Source of the DNA: Myxococcales bacterium
Lineage (GTDB): Bacteria > Myxococcota_A > Polyangia > Fen-1088
Assembly: GCA_003142855.1 (NCBI GenBank)
Contig: PLNW01000073.1
Coordinates: 108,197 to 172,196 of the forward strand
Direction: 5' to 3'
Length of the DNA stretch: 64,000 nucleotides
Positions 21,721-30,508 of the stretch are shown here, piece by piece (position 1 is the first letter of the stretch; each line of letters starts with the position of its first letter). The notes under the pieces were generated by a model that was not told the origin of the DNA, did no database searches, and saw only the letters and a program-made list of their open reading frames with translations. The position numbers were made by a program, and so were the translations under genes.

Positions 21721-23289
21721 TCACCGCTTTTCAAGCAACGTCGGATCGAGAAATCCCACCAGCAACTCGGTGGCCTGATCTTGCAGAGCGCGCGCTTCGA
21801 CCGGCGAGCGCAGGTCGTTCATCAGAAAGGAGAACACCAGGGGTTTCTGCCCGGGCGCACCGGCCACTCCGGACAGGCAGCTCACCTTGGCCAGGGTGCC
21901 GGTCTTGGCGCGCACGTAGCGCTCGGCTGCGCTGCCGGTCATGCGGTTGGCCAGGGTTCCGTCAACGCCGCTCACCGCCAGCGAGGCGAGAAACTCGCCT
22001 GAGATGCGGAAGTCGCGCATGGCCGCGCGGACGACCGTGGCCATCTGCTCGGCGGAAAAGCGATTGGAGTCGTACAGCCCGGAGCCGTTGTGCATGGTGA
22101 AGCTGGTCTTGGCTATGCCCAAGCCTTCGAGGTAGCGCGCCACCGCGTCCAGGCCCTTCTGCCATGTCCCGGGCTTCCCCATGACCTCACCGCCCAGGGT
22201 GCGCAGGACTTGCTCGGCGACAAAATTGTTCGAGCGCTTGCCCAGCTCGTGCACCACCACCGCCAATGTCGGCGAATCGTGCGTGGCCAGGGTGCGCAGC
22301 CCGTTCTTGGGAGCAGCAGCCACGCGCAGCGGCTGGTCGACGGTGATGCCGCGCTTCTGCAAGACCTGCTTGAAGGTCTGGCCGAGAAACAGATCCGGCT
22401 GCACGATCCGGCGCAGCACGATGCGCGGCTCACTGCCCAAGAGGATGCGGCCCGAAACGCTCACGCGGGTTTGACCCTTGCCTGCGTCGCTGGTTTGCAC
22501 AATGGGCGCGGCTGGCCCTTTGCTTGCGGTCGTCACTCGGCCGGCCAAGACCAGGTTGGATGAGGGCGGGTCGAGCACCACGCGGGCCGCTGCGCCCGCG
22601 CTGGGCCCAGGCGTGATGATCACCGAGACCGCGTTGCTATTGAGCGAAGCAGCGGACGAGGGCGCGCGAAACGCGGCCGAGTCATCCTTCTCATCATAGG
22701 ACGGTCCCACCGTCGCGCTGTCAAAGGCCGTGGCGTCGACCACCAAGCCTCCGTGCACCCTGCGCAGGCCGATGGCACTGAGCTCGCTGGCCAATTCGGC
22801 CAGGTCATGCGCGGTGAGCGTCGGATCGCCCGAGGCGCGCAGAAAGAGATCGCCCTGCAATTCGCCGGCGGGGCTGACCGCACGCCCACCCTCGGCTGGC
22901 GCCAGGCCCAGCACAGCCGTTTTCCAGCGGAACTCAGGCCCGAGCAGAGTGAGCGCTGCCGCAGTGGTCACCAGCTTGACGTTGGAAGCGGCATTGAGGC
23001 CGTTCTTTTCGTTGCGGCCATAAACGGGCTTGCCGCTTTCCGCGTCGAGAACCAGCACCGAAATCTTGGCCGTGGCCAGGGCAGGAGACGTGAAAAGCGC
23101 ATCCAGCCGTGCCTTGAGCCACGCTGGTCGTTCTGCGGGATTGGCCGGAGGCGACGTCGCCGGGGCTGCCGCCGACAGCACCGAAGTCGCAACCGGGGTA
23201 GTAGCGCCGCTGTCGCCAGCCGCCTGCGCGGTGACCGACAAGGGGCCGATACAGAGGGCGCAGATCAGCGTGAACTTGCAGCGCAACAT
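21721..23289 (-). CDS. dacB: D-alanyl-D-alanine carboxypeptidase/endopeptidase, PBP4 (DacB) family
   Basis: 522 residues with a signal peptide ending near VTAQA, so periplasmic. Peptidase S13 active-site motifs: SxxK as SNVK (Ser102, Lys105), SxN-type HNGSGLYDSN and KTG in RAKTGTLAKVSCLSG. It trims or cleaves peptidoglycan cross-links. It lies upstream of gcvT on the same strand with a 48-bp gap and may be co-transcribed with it, although the functions are unrelated. Confidence 0.92.
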   Translation of the reverse strand: MLRCKFTLICALCIGPLSVTAQAAGDSGATTPVATSVLSAAAPATSPPANPAERPAWLKARLDALFTSPALATAKISVLVLDAESGKPVYGRNEKNGLNAASNVKLVTTAAALTLLGPEFRWKTAVLGLAPAEGGRAVSPAGELQGDLFLRASGDPTLTAHDLAELASELSAIGLRRVHGGLVVDATAFDSATVGPSYDEKDDSAAFRAPSSAASLNSNAVSVIITPGPSAGAAARVVLDPPSSNLVLAGRVTTASKGPAAPIVQTSDAGKGQTRVSVSGRILLGSEPRIVLRRIVQPDLFLGQTFKQVLQKRGITVDQPLRVAAAPKNGLRTLATHDSPTLAVVVHELGKRSNNFVAEQVLRTLGGEVMGKPGTWQKGLDAVARYLEGLGIAKTSFTMHNGSGLYDSNRFSAEQMATVVRAAMRDFRISGEFLASLAVSGVDGTLANRMTGSAAERYVRAKTGTLAKVSCLSGVAGAPGQKPLVFSFLMNDLRSPVEARALQDQATELLVGFLDPTLLEKR

Positions 23290-23393
23290 TGCGCCGGTCT
23301 ACCGTGAAGGGGACCGAGACTGCAACCAGGGACGACGCGAGCGCAACGGTTGCCGGGTGGCCGGTGCCAGAGTCCACATCGCGAACAGCCGGC

Positions 23394-23636
23394 TTGCCCA
23401 GCGCTGGCCTTGTCGGCGGCTTCTTGCTTGCGCCCTTGCTGCGTCGAAGGTGCAAGCTGGTGATGGTCAGGCCGCGCAGAGCTGACCTGGAATGGTTGGC
23501 GCAAGCCTTGCGGAAGGGACTGTCGGTTCCCATCGCCAGGGTGTTTCCCATTCGCGAAGCCGCCGCTGTCATCGAAGATTTCGCGACCAGCGGCGCGCGC
23601 GGGAAGATCGCGATCCGGGTGGACGGGGGGTTCTGA
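23394..23636 (+). pseudogene. C-terminal relic of an NAD(P)-dependent zinc-type alcohol dehydrogenase / quinone oxidoreductase
   Basis: The translated segment LLRRRCKLVMVRPRRADLEW, followed by LAQALRKGLSVPIARVFPI and REAAAVIEDFATSGARGKIAI, resembles the last ~75 residues of medium-chain dehydrogenases (the DLE-L-LIEAGK-PVIDR-YPL-EAAEA-GHARGKVVI pattern). No NAD-binding fold, GroES-like domain or start precedes it. The frame can be extended to a TTG at 23289, but that part is unlike the family and antisense to the dacB start. Most likely a deletion remnant. It fills the 374-bp gap between dacB and cvfB. Confidence 0.6.
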
Positions 23637-23663
23637 TGACCTGCCACTCGCGCCTTCGCATTC

Positions 23664-24554
23664 ATGTCAGACTGGCGTCACATGCAGATTGCCGCACACC
23701 CCTTCCACGATCTTCTTGGCCGCTTCGCCACCTTGGAGATTCGGCGCTTCGGTAGCCCGGGCGCCTTTCTCGTCGAGAAGGGCGCAGCCCTCGATGCACC
23801 CACCCTGCTGCTGCTTGGGCCCGAGATTCCCGAGAACGCTCGCGAGGGCGACGAAGTCGCTGTCTTCGTCACGTTGGATTCCGAGGGGCGCCCGCTGGCC
23901 ACGACCGCCACTCCCAAACTGGGGCTAGGCGAGGTGGCGTTTCTCACGGTGACGGCGTGCACGGATTTTGGCGCGTTCGTGGACTGGGGCTTGCCCAAGG
24001 AATTGCTGGTGCCGTTCGCAGAGCAAACCAGGAAGTTGCGCGTCGGTGAACGGCAACCGATTGGCCTGTACATCGACAACACCGGACGACTCGCTGGAAC
24101 CATGCGGGTCAGCGAGTGGCTGGGCGGAAGCGATACCTTGGCACACGGCGAATGGGTAGAGGGCGAAGCCTGGCGGGACGACCCTGACATCGGTCTGTTC
24201 GTGATCGTGCAGCGCCGTTTTGTCGGGCTGGTGCCCAAGCAAGAGCCGCACACCCTGTCGCGCGGTCAAGCGGCGCGTTTTCGCGTGACCCGCGTGTACC
24301 CGGACGGCAAGATCGAGTTGTCGTTGCGTGGACATGCGCACGAAGAGCTGGCCGACGATGCGCAGAAGATCCTCGACTTACTCAGACGGCCGGGCGCGCC
24401 CAGGCTAGGGGATCGCTCCGACCCCGACCAGATTCGCGCGCTCTTCGGCTTGAGCAAGAAGGCCTTTAAGCGGGGAGTGGGACGCCTGCTGAGAGAGCGC
24501 CTGGTCGACATCGACGACCAGGGCTATGTGCGAGTCCTGCCGGCCTCGTCGTAG
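23664..24554 (+). CDS. S1-like RNA-binding protein, CvfB/YitL family
   Basis: 296 residues. The pattern is CvfB: an N-terminal S1-like domain (FLVEKGAALDAPTLLLLG), an S1 domain around VTACTDFGAFVDWGLPKELLVPFAEQ, a third (VGLVPKQEPHTLSRGQAARFRVTRV) and a C-terminal winged helix (IRALFGLSKKAFKRGVGRLLRERLV). CvfB proteins bind RNA and affect virulence-factor expression in staphylococci; here the role is unknown. The ATG at 23664 or the one at 23682 could start it. It is 26 bp upstream of rarA. Confidence 0.88.
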   Translation: MSDWRHMQIAAHPFHDLLGRFATLEIRRFGSPGAFLVEKGAALDAPTLLLLGPEIPENAREGDEVAVFVTLDSEGRPLATTATPKLGLGEVAFLTVTACTDFGAFVDWGLPKELLVPFAEQTRKLRVGERQPIGLYIDNTGRLAGTMRVSEWLGGSDTLAHGEWVEGEAWRDDPDIGLFVIVQRRFVGLVPKQEPHTLSRGQAARFRVTRVYPDGKIELSLRGHAHEELADDAQKILDLLRRPGAPRLGDRSDPDQIRALFGLSKKAFKRGVGRLLRERLVDIDDQGYVRVLPASS

Positions 24555-24580
24555 AGGACACAGCAGGTATACTGCGTGCC

Positions 24581-25903
24581 GTGGACCTCTTCGCACATGC
24601 CGCAGGCAAGGATCGACGCGGCCAGCCGCTGGCTGAGCGCATGCGTCCCATATCGCTGGCCGAGTACGTGGGCCAGGACCACCTGCTTGGCCCGGGGCGC
24701 TGGTTGCGGCGGGCGCTCGACAGCAAGGAGCTGACCTCGCTCATTCTGTGGGGGCCGCCGGGCACCGGCAAGACCACCCTGGGGCGCCTGCTGGCTGCGG
24801 AAACCAATGCCAGTTTCGTGGCCATGTCAGCGGTGATGGCCGGGGTCAAGGAAGTGCGCGAGGCCGTGGCCGAGGCGGCGCAGCGGCGCGACATGCGCGG
24901 GCAGAGAACTCTCCTGTTCATCGACGAGATCCACCGTTTCAACAAGGCCCAGCAGGACGCGCTTCTGCCCCATGTGGAGGCAGGCACGGTCATTCTGGTG
25001 GGCGCCACCACGGAGAATCCGTCCTTCGAGGTGAATGCGCCGCTGCTCTCGCGCGCCAAGGTGGTGGTCCTGAAGCCGCTCTCGCAGGAGAACCTGCGCA
25101 CCATCATCGACCGCGCGCTGGCCGATCCCAGGCGGGGCCTGGGCGCAGAGAACGTCGAGTGTTCCGACGCTACACGCGAACTGGTGGCGGCCGAGGCTGG
25201 CGGTGACGCGCGCCGGGCCTTGTCCACGTTGGAGGCAGCCGCAGCTGTCGCGCTGCCCGACGGCGAGGGTCGCAAAGTCATCGACGCCAAGACCATCGAG
25301 GAGGCCTTGCAGCGACGCGCGCTGCTCTATGACAAGGCCGGCGACCAGCACTATGAAGTGGTCAGCGCCTTCATCAAGAGCATGCGTGGCAGCGATCCGG
25401 ACGCGGCCGTGTACTGGATGGCGCGCATGTTGGAAGCGGGCGAGGATCCGCTCTTCGTGGCGCGCCGGATGGTGATCTTTGCGGCCGAGGACATCGGCAA
25501 CGCGGATCCCAATGCCTTGCGCGTGGCCATGGCCGCCACCGACGCGCTTCGCTTCGTGGGCATGCCCGAAGGGCACCTCCCGCTCACGCAAGCGGCGGTG
25601 TATCTCGCGGTCGCGCCCAAGAGCAACACATCGGTCACGACCTACGCTGCCGCCAAGGCCGACGTGGAAGAGCAGGGCGCGCTGCCGGTGCCGCTGCACC
25701 TGCGCAACGCCAGCTCGGCGCTGGGCCAGTCCATGGGCTTTGGCAAAGAATACAAGTACCCGCACAACTACGAAGGCCACTTTGTCGTCGAGGACTACCT
25801 GCCCGACGAGCTGCAAGGCCGGCATTACTACCAGCCGTCGAACTGCGGCCGCGAGCGCGACATCGCGGAGCGACTGGCGACCCTGCGCAAGCAGAAGAAG
25901 TAG
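24581..25903 (+). CDS. rarA: Replication-associated recombination ATPase RarA (MgsA)
   Basis: 440 residues. AAA+ clamp-loader-like ATPase acting at stalled forks. Walker A GPPGTGKT (58-65), Walker B LLFIDEIHRFNKAQQD, sensor 1 GATTENPSFEVN, and the RarA-specific C-terminal block EDIGNADPNAL, AVYLAVAPKSNTS, KYPHNYEGHFV and GRHYYQPS. GTG start at 24581, with TATACT 7 nt upstream and no SD, so the mRNA may be leaderless. Confidence 0.96.
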   Translation: MDLFAHAAGKDRRGQPLAERMRPISLAEYVGQDHLLGPGRWLRRALDSKELTSLILWGPPGTGKTTLGRLLAAETNASFVAMSAVMAGVKEVREAVAEAAQRRDMRGQRTLLFIDEIHRFNKAQQDALLPHVEAGTVILVGATTENPSFEVNAPLLSRAKVVVLKPLSQENLRTIIDRALADPRRGLGAENVECSDATRELVAAEAGGDARRALSTLEAAAAVALPDGEGRKVIDAKTIEEALQRRALLYDKAGDQHYEVVSAFIKSMRGSDPDAAVYWMARMLEAGEDPLFVARRMVIFAAEDIGNADPNALRVAMAATDALRFVGMPEGHLPLTQAAVYLAVAPKSNTSVTTYAAAKADVEEQGALPVPLHLRNASSALGQSMGFGKEYKYPHNYEGHFVVEDYLPDELQGRHYYQPSNCGRERDIAERLATLRKQKK

Positions 25904-25932
25904 GGCACAGCGCTGCCTCGCTCGCAGGACTG

Positions 25933-27153
25933 TTACAGCCGACTGAGCTTGCGCAGTTCGGGAACTCGCCAGGCCGTGACCGCCACCACCACCAGGGTGA
26001 TGCAGGCGCCGAGAACTACGCTGGGCACGAGGCCGAACAATCGCGCGGCCACACCCGACTCGAAGGCGCCCAGCTCGTTGCTGCTGCCGATGAAGAACCC
26101 GTTGATGGCCTGCACTCGTCCCATCATCTCGGGCGGCGTCTTCATCTGCACCAGCGTAGCGCGCAGAACCACGCTGACGTTGTCAAAGGCACCGCCTGCG
26201 GCCAGCAGGAGCCAAGACAGCACGAAGCTCGTCGACCAGGCAAAGCCGATCCAGGTTAACCCGAAGAGCGCCACGCAATAAAGCAGGGTCTTGCCCGTGC
26301 CACGCGACTGGGGCCGGTGGGCCAGCACGATAGACATCAGCACCCCGCCCAGCGCAGGCGCCGCACGCAGCAGACCGAGGCCACGCGGACCTACGTGCAA
26401 GACATCGCTGGCAAAGGCGGGCAACAGAGCGACGGCGCCGCCGAAAAGCACCGCGAACAGATCGAGCGACAACACCGAGAGAATCACACGGTGCGAGAAC
26501 ACGAAGCGCACTCCTTCAATCAGGCTGCGCGCCAATTGGGTTTCCGCAGTCAGCGGACGAGGCCGTCGCCGGACCCGGCTCAGGGCGAAGAGACTGAACG
26601 CCATAAACCCGGCCTCGGTGCCGTAGGCGCACAACGGGCCGGCGAAGCCGTAGAGCAATCCACCCAGGGCGGGCCCGACCACTGTGGCCGAATAGAAGAC
26701 GGAGCTGCGCCAGGTGGCCGCGTTCTGATAGGCCTCGCGCGGGATGAGTTCCGTGCCCAGGGCGTTGTAGGCCGGTCGGTAGAAGGCGCGCGCCACGCCA
26801 GCCAGCCCCTGCACCAGATAGAACGGCCACGCCACGCGTGGCCCCGAGTCCAGGTTGAGCAGCAGCAGAATGATCGCGCCGACCAGCAGCGCTGACATGG
26901 AAATCAGAGACAGATTGCGACGCTCCCAGCGATCGGCCGCCCACCCGCCGAAGAGCGACAGGCCCAAAAAGGGCAGGGCTTCAGCCAGACCGATGAGACC
27001 CAGCGAAAGCGGGTCATGGGTCATCGAATAGACCTGCCAGCCCATCACCAAACTCTGGATCTGCGCGGCCATGAACAAGGGCGCGCACCCGAGGAGATAC
27101 CAGCGGTACTCGGGATTGCGAAGGGCTTGATAGGGATCGTGTCTTTCAGTCAT
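25933..27153 (-). CDS. MFS transporter, enterobactin-exporter (EntS)-like subfamily
   Basis: 406 residues with about 11-12 hydrophobic helices. The MFS signature between helices 2 and 3 is GWAADRWERRNL. MFS_3-type features include the N-terminus YQALRNPEYRWYLLGC, RAFYRPAYNALGTELIPRE and MKTPPEMMGRVQAINGFF. A proton-driven exporter of a small molecule; substrate unknown, and no siderophore genes are nearby. It converges on rarA with a 29-bp gap. Confidence 0.85.
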   Translation of the reverse strand: MTERHDPYQALRNPEYRWYLLGCAPLFMAAQIQSLVMGWQVYSMTHDPLSLGLIGLAEALPFLGLSLFGGWAADRWERRNLSLISMSALLVGAIILLLLNLDSGPRVAWPFYLVQGLAGVARAFYRPAYNALGTELIPREAYQNAATWRSSVFYSATVVGPALGGLLYGFAGPLCAYGTEAGFMAFSLFALSRVRRRPRPLTAETQLARSLIEGVRFVFSHRVILSVLSLDLFAVLFGGAVALLPAFASDVLHVGPRGLGLLRAAPALGGVLMSIVLAHRPQSRGTGKTLLYCVALFGLTWIGFAWSTSFVLSWLLLAAGGAFDNVSVVLRATLVQMKTPPEMMGRVQAINGFFIGSSNELGAFESGVAARLFGLVPSVVLGACITLVVVAVTAWRVPELRKLSRL

Positions 27154-27198
27154 GAAACGGCAGCCGCCGCGAAGTGTACTGTGCTCGTCGCGCCTGTC

Positions 27199-27246
27199 GA
27201 CTCCGTGTCCTCTCCTCTGCCCTCTGTGTTCTCAGCGAAGGGCCAC
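27199..27246 (-). repeat. Intergenic repeat family, copy C
   Basis: Minus strand: GTGGCCCTTCGCTGAGAACA then CAGAGGGCAGAGGAGAGGACACGGAGTC. It sits between the MFS gene start and the hpnC end. Confidence 0.72.
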
Positions 27247-27289
27247 TATCGAGACGACGCGAAAGTTCTGTCGTTTCCGCGCAATCGAA

Positions 27290-28294
27290 TCAAGGCCACA
27301 GACGGCGCAACGTGGACAGATCGAGGCGTGCGGCCCAGCGCTTGGCGGCGTGGGCCAGGATCTTGGCCTTGTCGCGCTTGCCGATGACCGGGCGGTGGGT
27401 GAACACGTCGAAGTCGGCCTCCTCGATCTTGTCGAGGATGGCCATGCCGGCCAGCCAGATGAGGGCCAGTTCAAACTTGAAGTCGTGCCCGAGTTTGCCG
27501 AGCAGAGGGCGGCCGCGTTCGAACAGGGCGCGCGTGCGCGCCACCTCGAAACGCATGAGATCGCGGATGGGCGTGGCCAGCTTCAGCGCCTTGATGTCGG
27601 CCTCGCTGACGCCGAAGAAGTGCAGATCCTCGCCGGGAATGTAGATGTGGTCGCGGGCGGCGTCGGAAGCCACGTCCTGCCAATAGTTGGTCAACTGCAT
27701 CGCGGTCGCAATCTCGTCGGCGTAGCGAACCAGCTCGGGATCGTGATAGCCGAACAACCCCAGAAGCAGCCGTCCCACCGGCTCGGCCGAACGCGCGGTG
27801 TAGGCGCGCAAAGAAGTAAACGTCGCATAGCGCGTGACCTCGAGATCGGCACGAAGCGCAGACAGCAGATCCTCGAAGGGGGGCAGGGTCAAACCGCGCT
27901 TCTCGATGGTGTCGTGCAGAGCCACGAACACCGGATGGCGGGGCTCGCCATGGAAGCACCGGTTCAGTTCCTCTTGCCAGGCGTCAAGCGCTTCCCCGCG
28001 GCGGCCGTCATACTGGGGCTCGTCGGCAAAATCGTCGGCGGCACGGAAAAAGGCGTAGAGCGCGACCACATGGGGCCGTAGGGCCGACGGCACAAAACGC
28101 GAAGCCACCGGGAAATTCTCGTGGTGGACGCGGGCGAACTCCTCGCAGTAGTGGTAGGCGCGCTCCACGGTCCAAGGACCGGGTGGCGGGGTCAACCAGG
28201 GCAGGGAGGAGTCCGCCTGGCTGGGCGCGTCCGCATGGCCGCGGACCTTGGCGGCGAGACGCGAACGTCCGCTGCGCAGAATCGCACGGATCAC
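27290..28294 (-). CDS. hpnC: Squalene/phytoene synthase family protein, HpnC-like
   Basis: 334 residues. Trans-isoprenyl diphosphate synthase fold for head-to-head condensation: Asp-rich RAADDFADE and second motif NYWQDVASDAARDHIYIP. The HENFPVASRFVPSALRPHVVA block is typical of HpnC (hydroxysqualene-forming) proteins. It is the last gene of the mevalonate operon, overlapping mvaA by 4 bp, so it probably uses farnesyl diphosphate from this pathway. HpnD and HpnE partners are absent here, so phytoene synthase or one-step squalene synthase remain possible. The true start may lie a few codons downstream. Confidence 0.85.
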   Translation of the reverse strand: MIRAILRSGRSRLAAKVRGHADAPSQADSSLPWLTPPPGPWTVERAYHYCEEFARVHHENFPVASRFVPSALRPHVVALYAFFRAADDFADEPQYDGRRGEALDAWQEELNRCFHGEPRHPVFVALHDTIEKRGLTLPPFEDLLSALRADLEVTRYATFTSLRAYTARSAEPVGRLLLGLFGYHDPELVRYADEIATAMQLTNYWQDVASDAARDHIYIPGEDLHFFGVSEADIKALKLATPIRDLMRFEVARTRALFERGRPLLGKLGHDFKFELALIWLAGMAILDKIEEADFDVFTHRPVIGKRDKAKILAHAAKRWAARLDLSTLRRLWP

Positions 28295-29502
28295 GACCGC
28301 GGTCCGTTCCGGGCAGGCGCGAGATCGCCCACCGCTCGTCTGTGCAGGGTCATGTGACCGCGCTGGATGCCTTCGGTGGCCAAGGCGCGCAGGGCAGCCA
28401 GGTTTTGTCCCAGGCCCGCGGCCCCGATCACCATGCCCAGCTCCTCGGAAGACGAGACGCGCAGGATGCGCAGAGCGAGTCGCGCTCCGGGGTGCACCTG
28501 CAAAGTTCCGCCGACCGTGCCCACCGCCATGGGCATCTCCAGCCGCCCCAGCAAGCTCTCGCCCTCGACCTTCCAGGTGCTGAGCGGCCGATAGCGGCCG
28601 TCGCGCGCGGCATAGGCGTGCGCGCCGGCTTCCACGCCGCGCCAGTCGTTGCCAGTAGCCATGACCACCGCATCCACGCCGTTCATGATTCCTTTGTTGT
28701 GCGTGGCCGCGCGATAGGGATCGTCCTCGGCGAAACGCGAAGCAGCCGCGATGCCTTCGGCCACCTCACGGCCGGCAGGCGCAGCCCCGTGGGAAGTCAA
28801 GGCCGCAAAGGGCACACGGGCACTCACGCGCACCACGCGCCGGTCGGCGAGATTGGAGAGAATGCGCAGACCGACCCGGCCGCCAGAAAGTTCGGCCAGC
28901 CGGGGGGCCACGGTTTCGGCCATGGTGTTGACCGAGTTGGCGCCCATGGCGTCGCGACAGTTCACGTGCAGGTGAACCACGAGGCGACTCTGCGTGGAGC
29001 CGGTCACGTGTCGTACTTCCAGGTCACGCGCACCACCACCGACGGAGACCAGCACAGCCTGGCAGCTGTCGGCGAGCGCAAGGATCTCGGCCCGGGCGGC
29101 CTCGATGCGAGCGCGCGCCGCGGCTGGATCGGCGACATCGCGCAGCTCGATCTGGGCGATCATCACCGGCGGGTCGGCCGTGGCAGAGAAGCCGCCGCCC
29201 GCGCGCACCATGCGGGCCGCGTAGGAGGCCGCGGCCACGACCGAAGGTTCCTCCACCGCCATGGGAACCAGGTAGTCGCGCTGGTTGATCTGGAAGTTGA
29301 GCGCCACGCCCAGGGGCAGGGCATAGATACCCACGACATTCTCAATCATGCGGGCCGCGTCTGCCGCAGCAAGGCCGCCGGTGTCCAGCAACGCCAGGTC
29401 ATCACTGGTCAGTTCTGCATGCGCCGCCAACTCGCGGCGCCGATCCGCCAGCGACAAGTGACGAAACTCTGGAATGCGTGAACTATGTTGCTTATCCGAC
29501 AT
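28291..29502 (-). CDS. mvaA: Hydroxymethylglutaryl-CoA reductase, class II
   Basis: 403 residues. Reduces HMG-CoA to mevalonate. Catalytic regions: MIENVVGIYALPLGVALNF (Glu), YLVPMAVEEPSVVAAAS, HVNCRDAMGANSVNTMAE (Asp) and ATHNKGIMNGVDAV (Lys). Class II features include the N-terminal RRRELAAHAELTSDDLALL. The start at 29502 gives MSDKQHSSRIPEF; an upstream in-frame extension is antisense-like and inside the kinase gene. It overlaps the preceding kinase by 11 bp and hpnC by 4 bp. The best represented members of this class are degradative or archaeal/Gram-positive enzymes; here the operon shows a biosynthetic role. Confidence 0.95.
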   Translation of the reverse strand: MSDKQHSSRIPEFRHLSLADRRRELAAHAELTSDDLALLDTGGLAAADAARMIENVVGIYALPLGVALNFQINQRDYLVPMAVEEPSVVAAASYAARMVRAGGGFSATADPPVMIAQIELRDVADPAAARARIEAARAEILALADSCQAVLVSVGGGARDLEVRHVTGSTQSRLVVHLHVNCRDAMGANSVNTMAETVAPRLAELSGGRVGLRILSNLADRRVVRVSARVPFAALTSHGAAPAGREVAEGIAAASRFAEDDPYRAATHNKGIMNGVDAVVMATGNDWRGVEAGAHAYAARDGRYRPLSTWKVEGESLLGRLEMPMAVGTVGGTLQVHPGARLALRILRVSSSEELGMVIGAAGLGQNLAALRALATEGIQRGHMTLHRRAVGDLAPARNGPRS

Positions 29503-30508
29503 AAAAGGGTCCCCTTGATTCGACCAGCGGCTCCTCGGCGGAGCGACGGTAGACGCCGGAGCGAGCCAGCGAGACATCCAATACCGAAACGGCGGGCTGG
29601 CACGCGCGCACGAACAACGCCGCGGCTTCGGGCGTAGCAAACAGAGCCACGCCCACGTCGCCACCCCCGGCCCCCGAGGGTTTGGCATCGCCGCCCAACT
29701 CACGGGCCAGAGCAGCCGCCTGCTCAAAAGCGTCGGTCACGATCTTTACACCCGCGGCCTTGCCCAGTTCGGCCATTTGTCGGCCATAGCGACCCGCAGC
29801 CACCACGGCGCCGGTGGCGCGCCCCGCGACCAATTCGTTCACGAAACGCTCGGCCGTGGTGCGCAGCGCCCCCATCAGCATGCGATAGGACGACGGTGCC
29901 AGGCGCGCGTAGCTCCGTACTGATTCCACCAGATCGCGCGTGTCAGCCGACTCTCCTGTCCAGAACACAACCAGGTGCAGGCCGGCCGGCACAACAATCG
30001 GTTCGACGACAGGGGGACCTTCGGCGGGCCGCACGAACTTGGTGAAGCCACCCCAGACCGCGGCTGCCACGTCGGCGCCCGAGCCCACTCCGTTCTGGGC
30101 CGCGCGGTGGGCAGCCTCGGCGATCGAGAAGACCTCATGTTGCATGCCTTCGATGGACAGACCAGCAGTCTCGAACATGGCGCCCACCGTTGCCACAGCG
30201 GTCGCCGCGCTAGAGCCCAGCCCAATCTTGACTTTGCCTTGGCAGAACGAGTCTGTGTCCACCAGCACGGACCCGGGCGGCAAGGCGGCCGAGGCTTCGC
30301 CAATGGCTGCCAGCGCGCGCTTCACGGCTTCATCGACCACCGCCGACTGTGGTTCGCTTCCTGGCAAGTACTGCGCGACCGCGTAGCGCGACACTGCGGC
30401 CAGAACAGCGACGCCGCCCTCGAGCACGGCGTACTCGCCCACCAGAAAGATCTTGCCCGGGGCGGCGACCACCGGCGTGCCCACCAGAGTGGTGCGCGAG
30501 CCGGTCAT
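29492..30508 (-). CDS. Phosphomevalonate kinase (GHMP kinase)
   Basis: 338 residues. GHMP fold: APGKIFLVGEYAVLEGG at the N-terminus, ATP loop KIGLGSSAATAVATVG and the C-terminal PSGAGGGDVGVALF. The internal region (FWTGESADTRDLVESVRSY) matches phosphomevalonate kinases. Makes mevalonate 5-diphosphate. The start at 30508 overlaps mvaD by 4 bp (ATGA). The gene order (a mevalonate kinase and decarboxylase are separately present) supports the assignment. Confidence 0.88.
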   Translation of the reverse strand: MTGSRTTLVGTPVVAAPGKIFLVGEYAVLEGGVAVLAAVSRYAVAQYLPGSEPQSAVVDEAVKRALAAIGEASAALPPGSVLVDTDSFCQGKVKIGLGSSAATAVATVGAMFETAGLSIEGMQHEVFSIAEAAHRAAQNGVGSGADVAAAVWGGFTKFVRPAEGPPVVEPIVVPAGLHLVVFWTGESADTRDLVESVRSYARLAPSSYRMLMGALRTTAERFVNELVAGRATGAVVAAGRYGRQMAELGKAAGVKIVTDAFEQAAALARELGGDAKPSGAGGGDVGVALFATPEAAALFVRACQPAVSVLDVSLARSGVYRRSAEEPLVESRGPFYVG

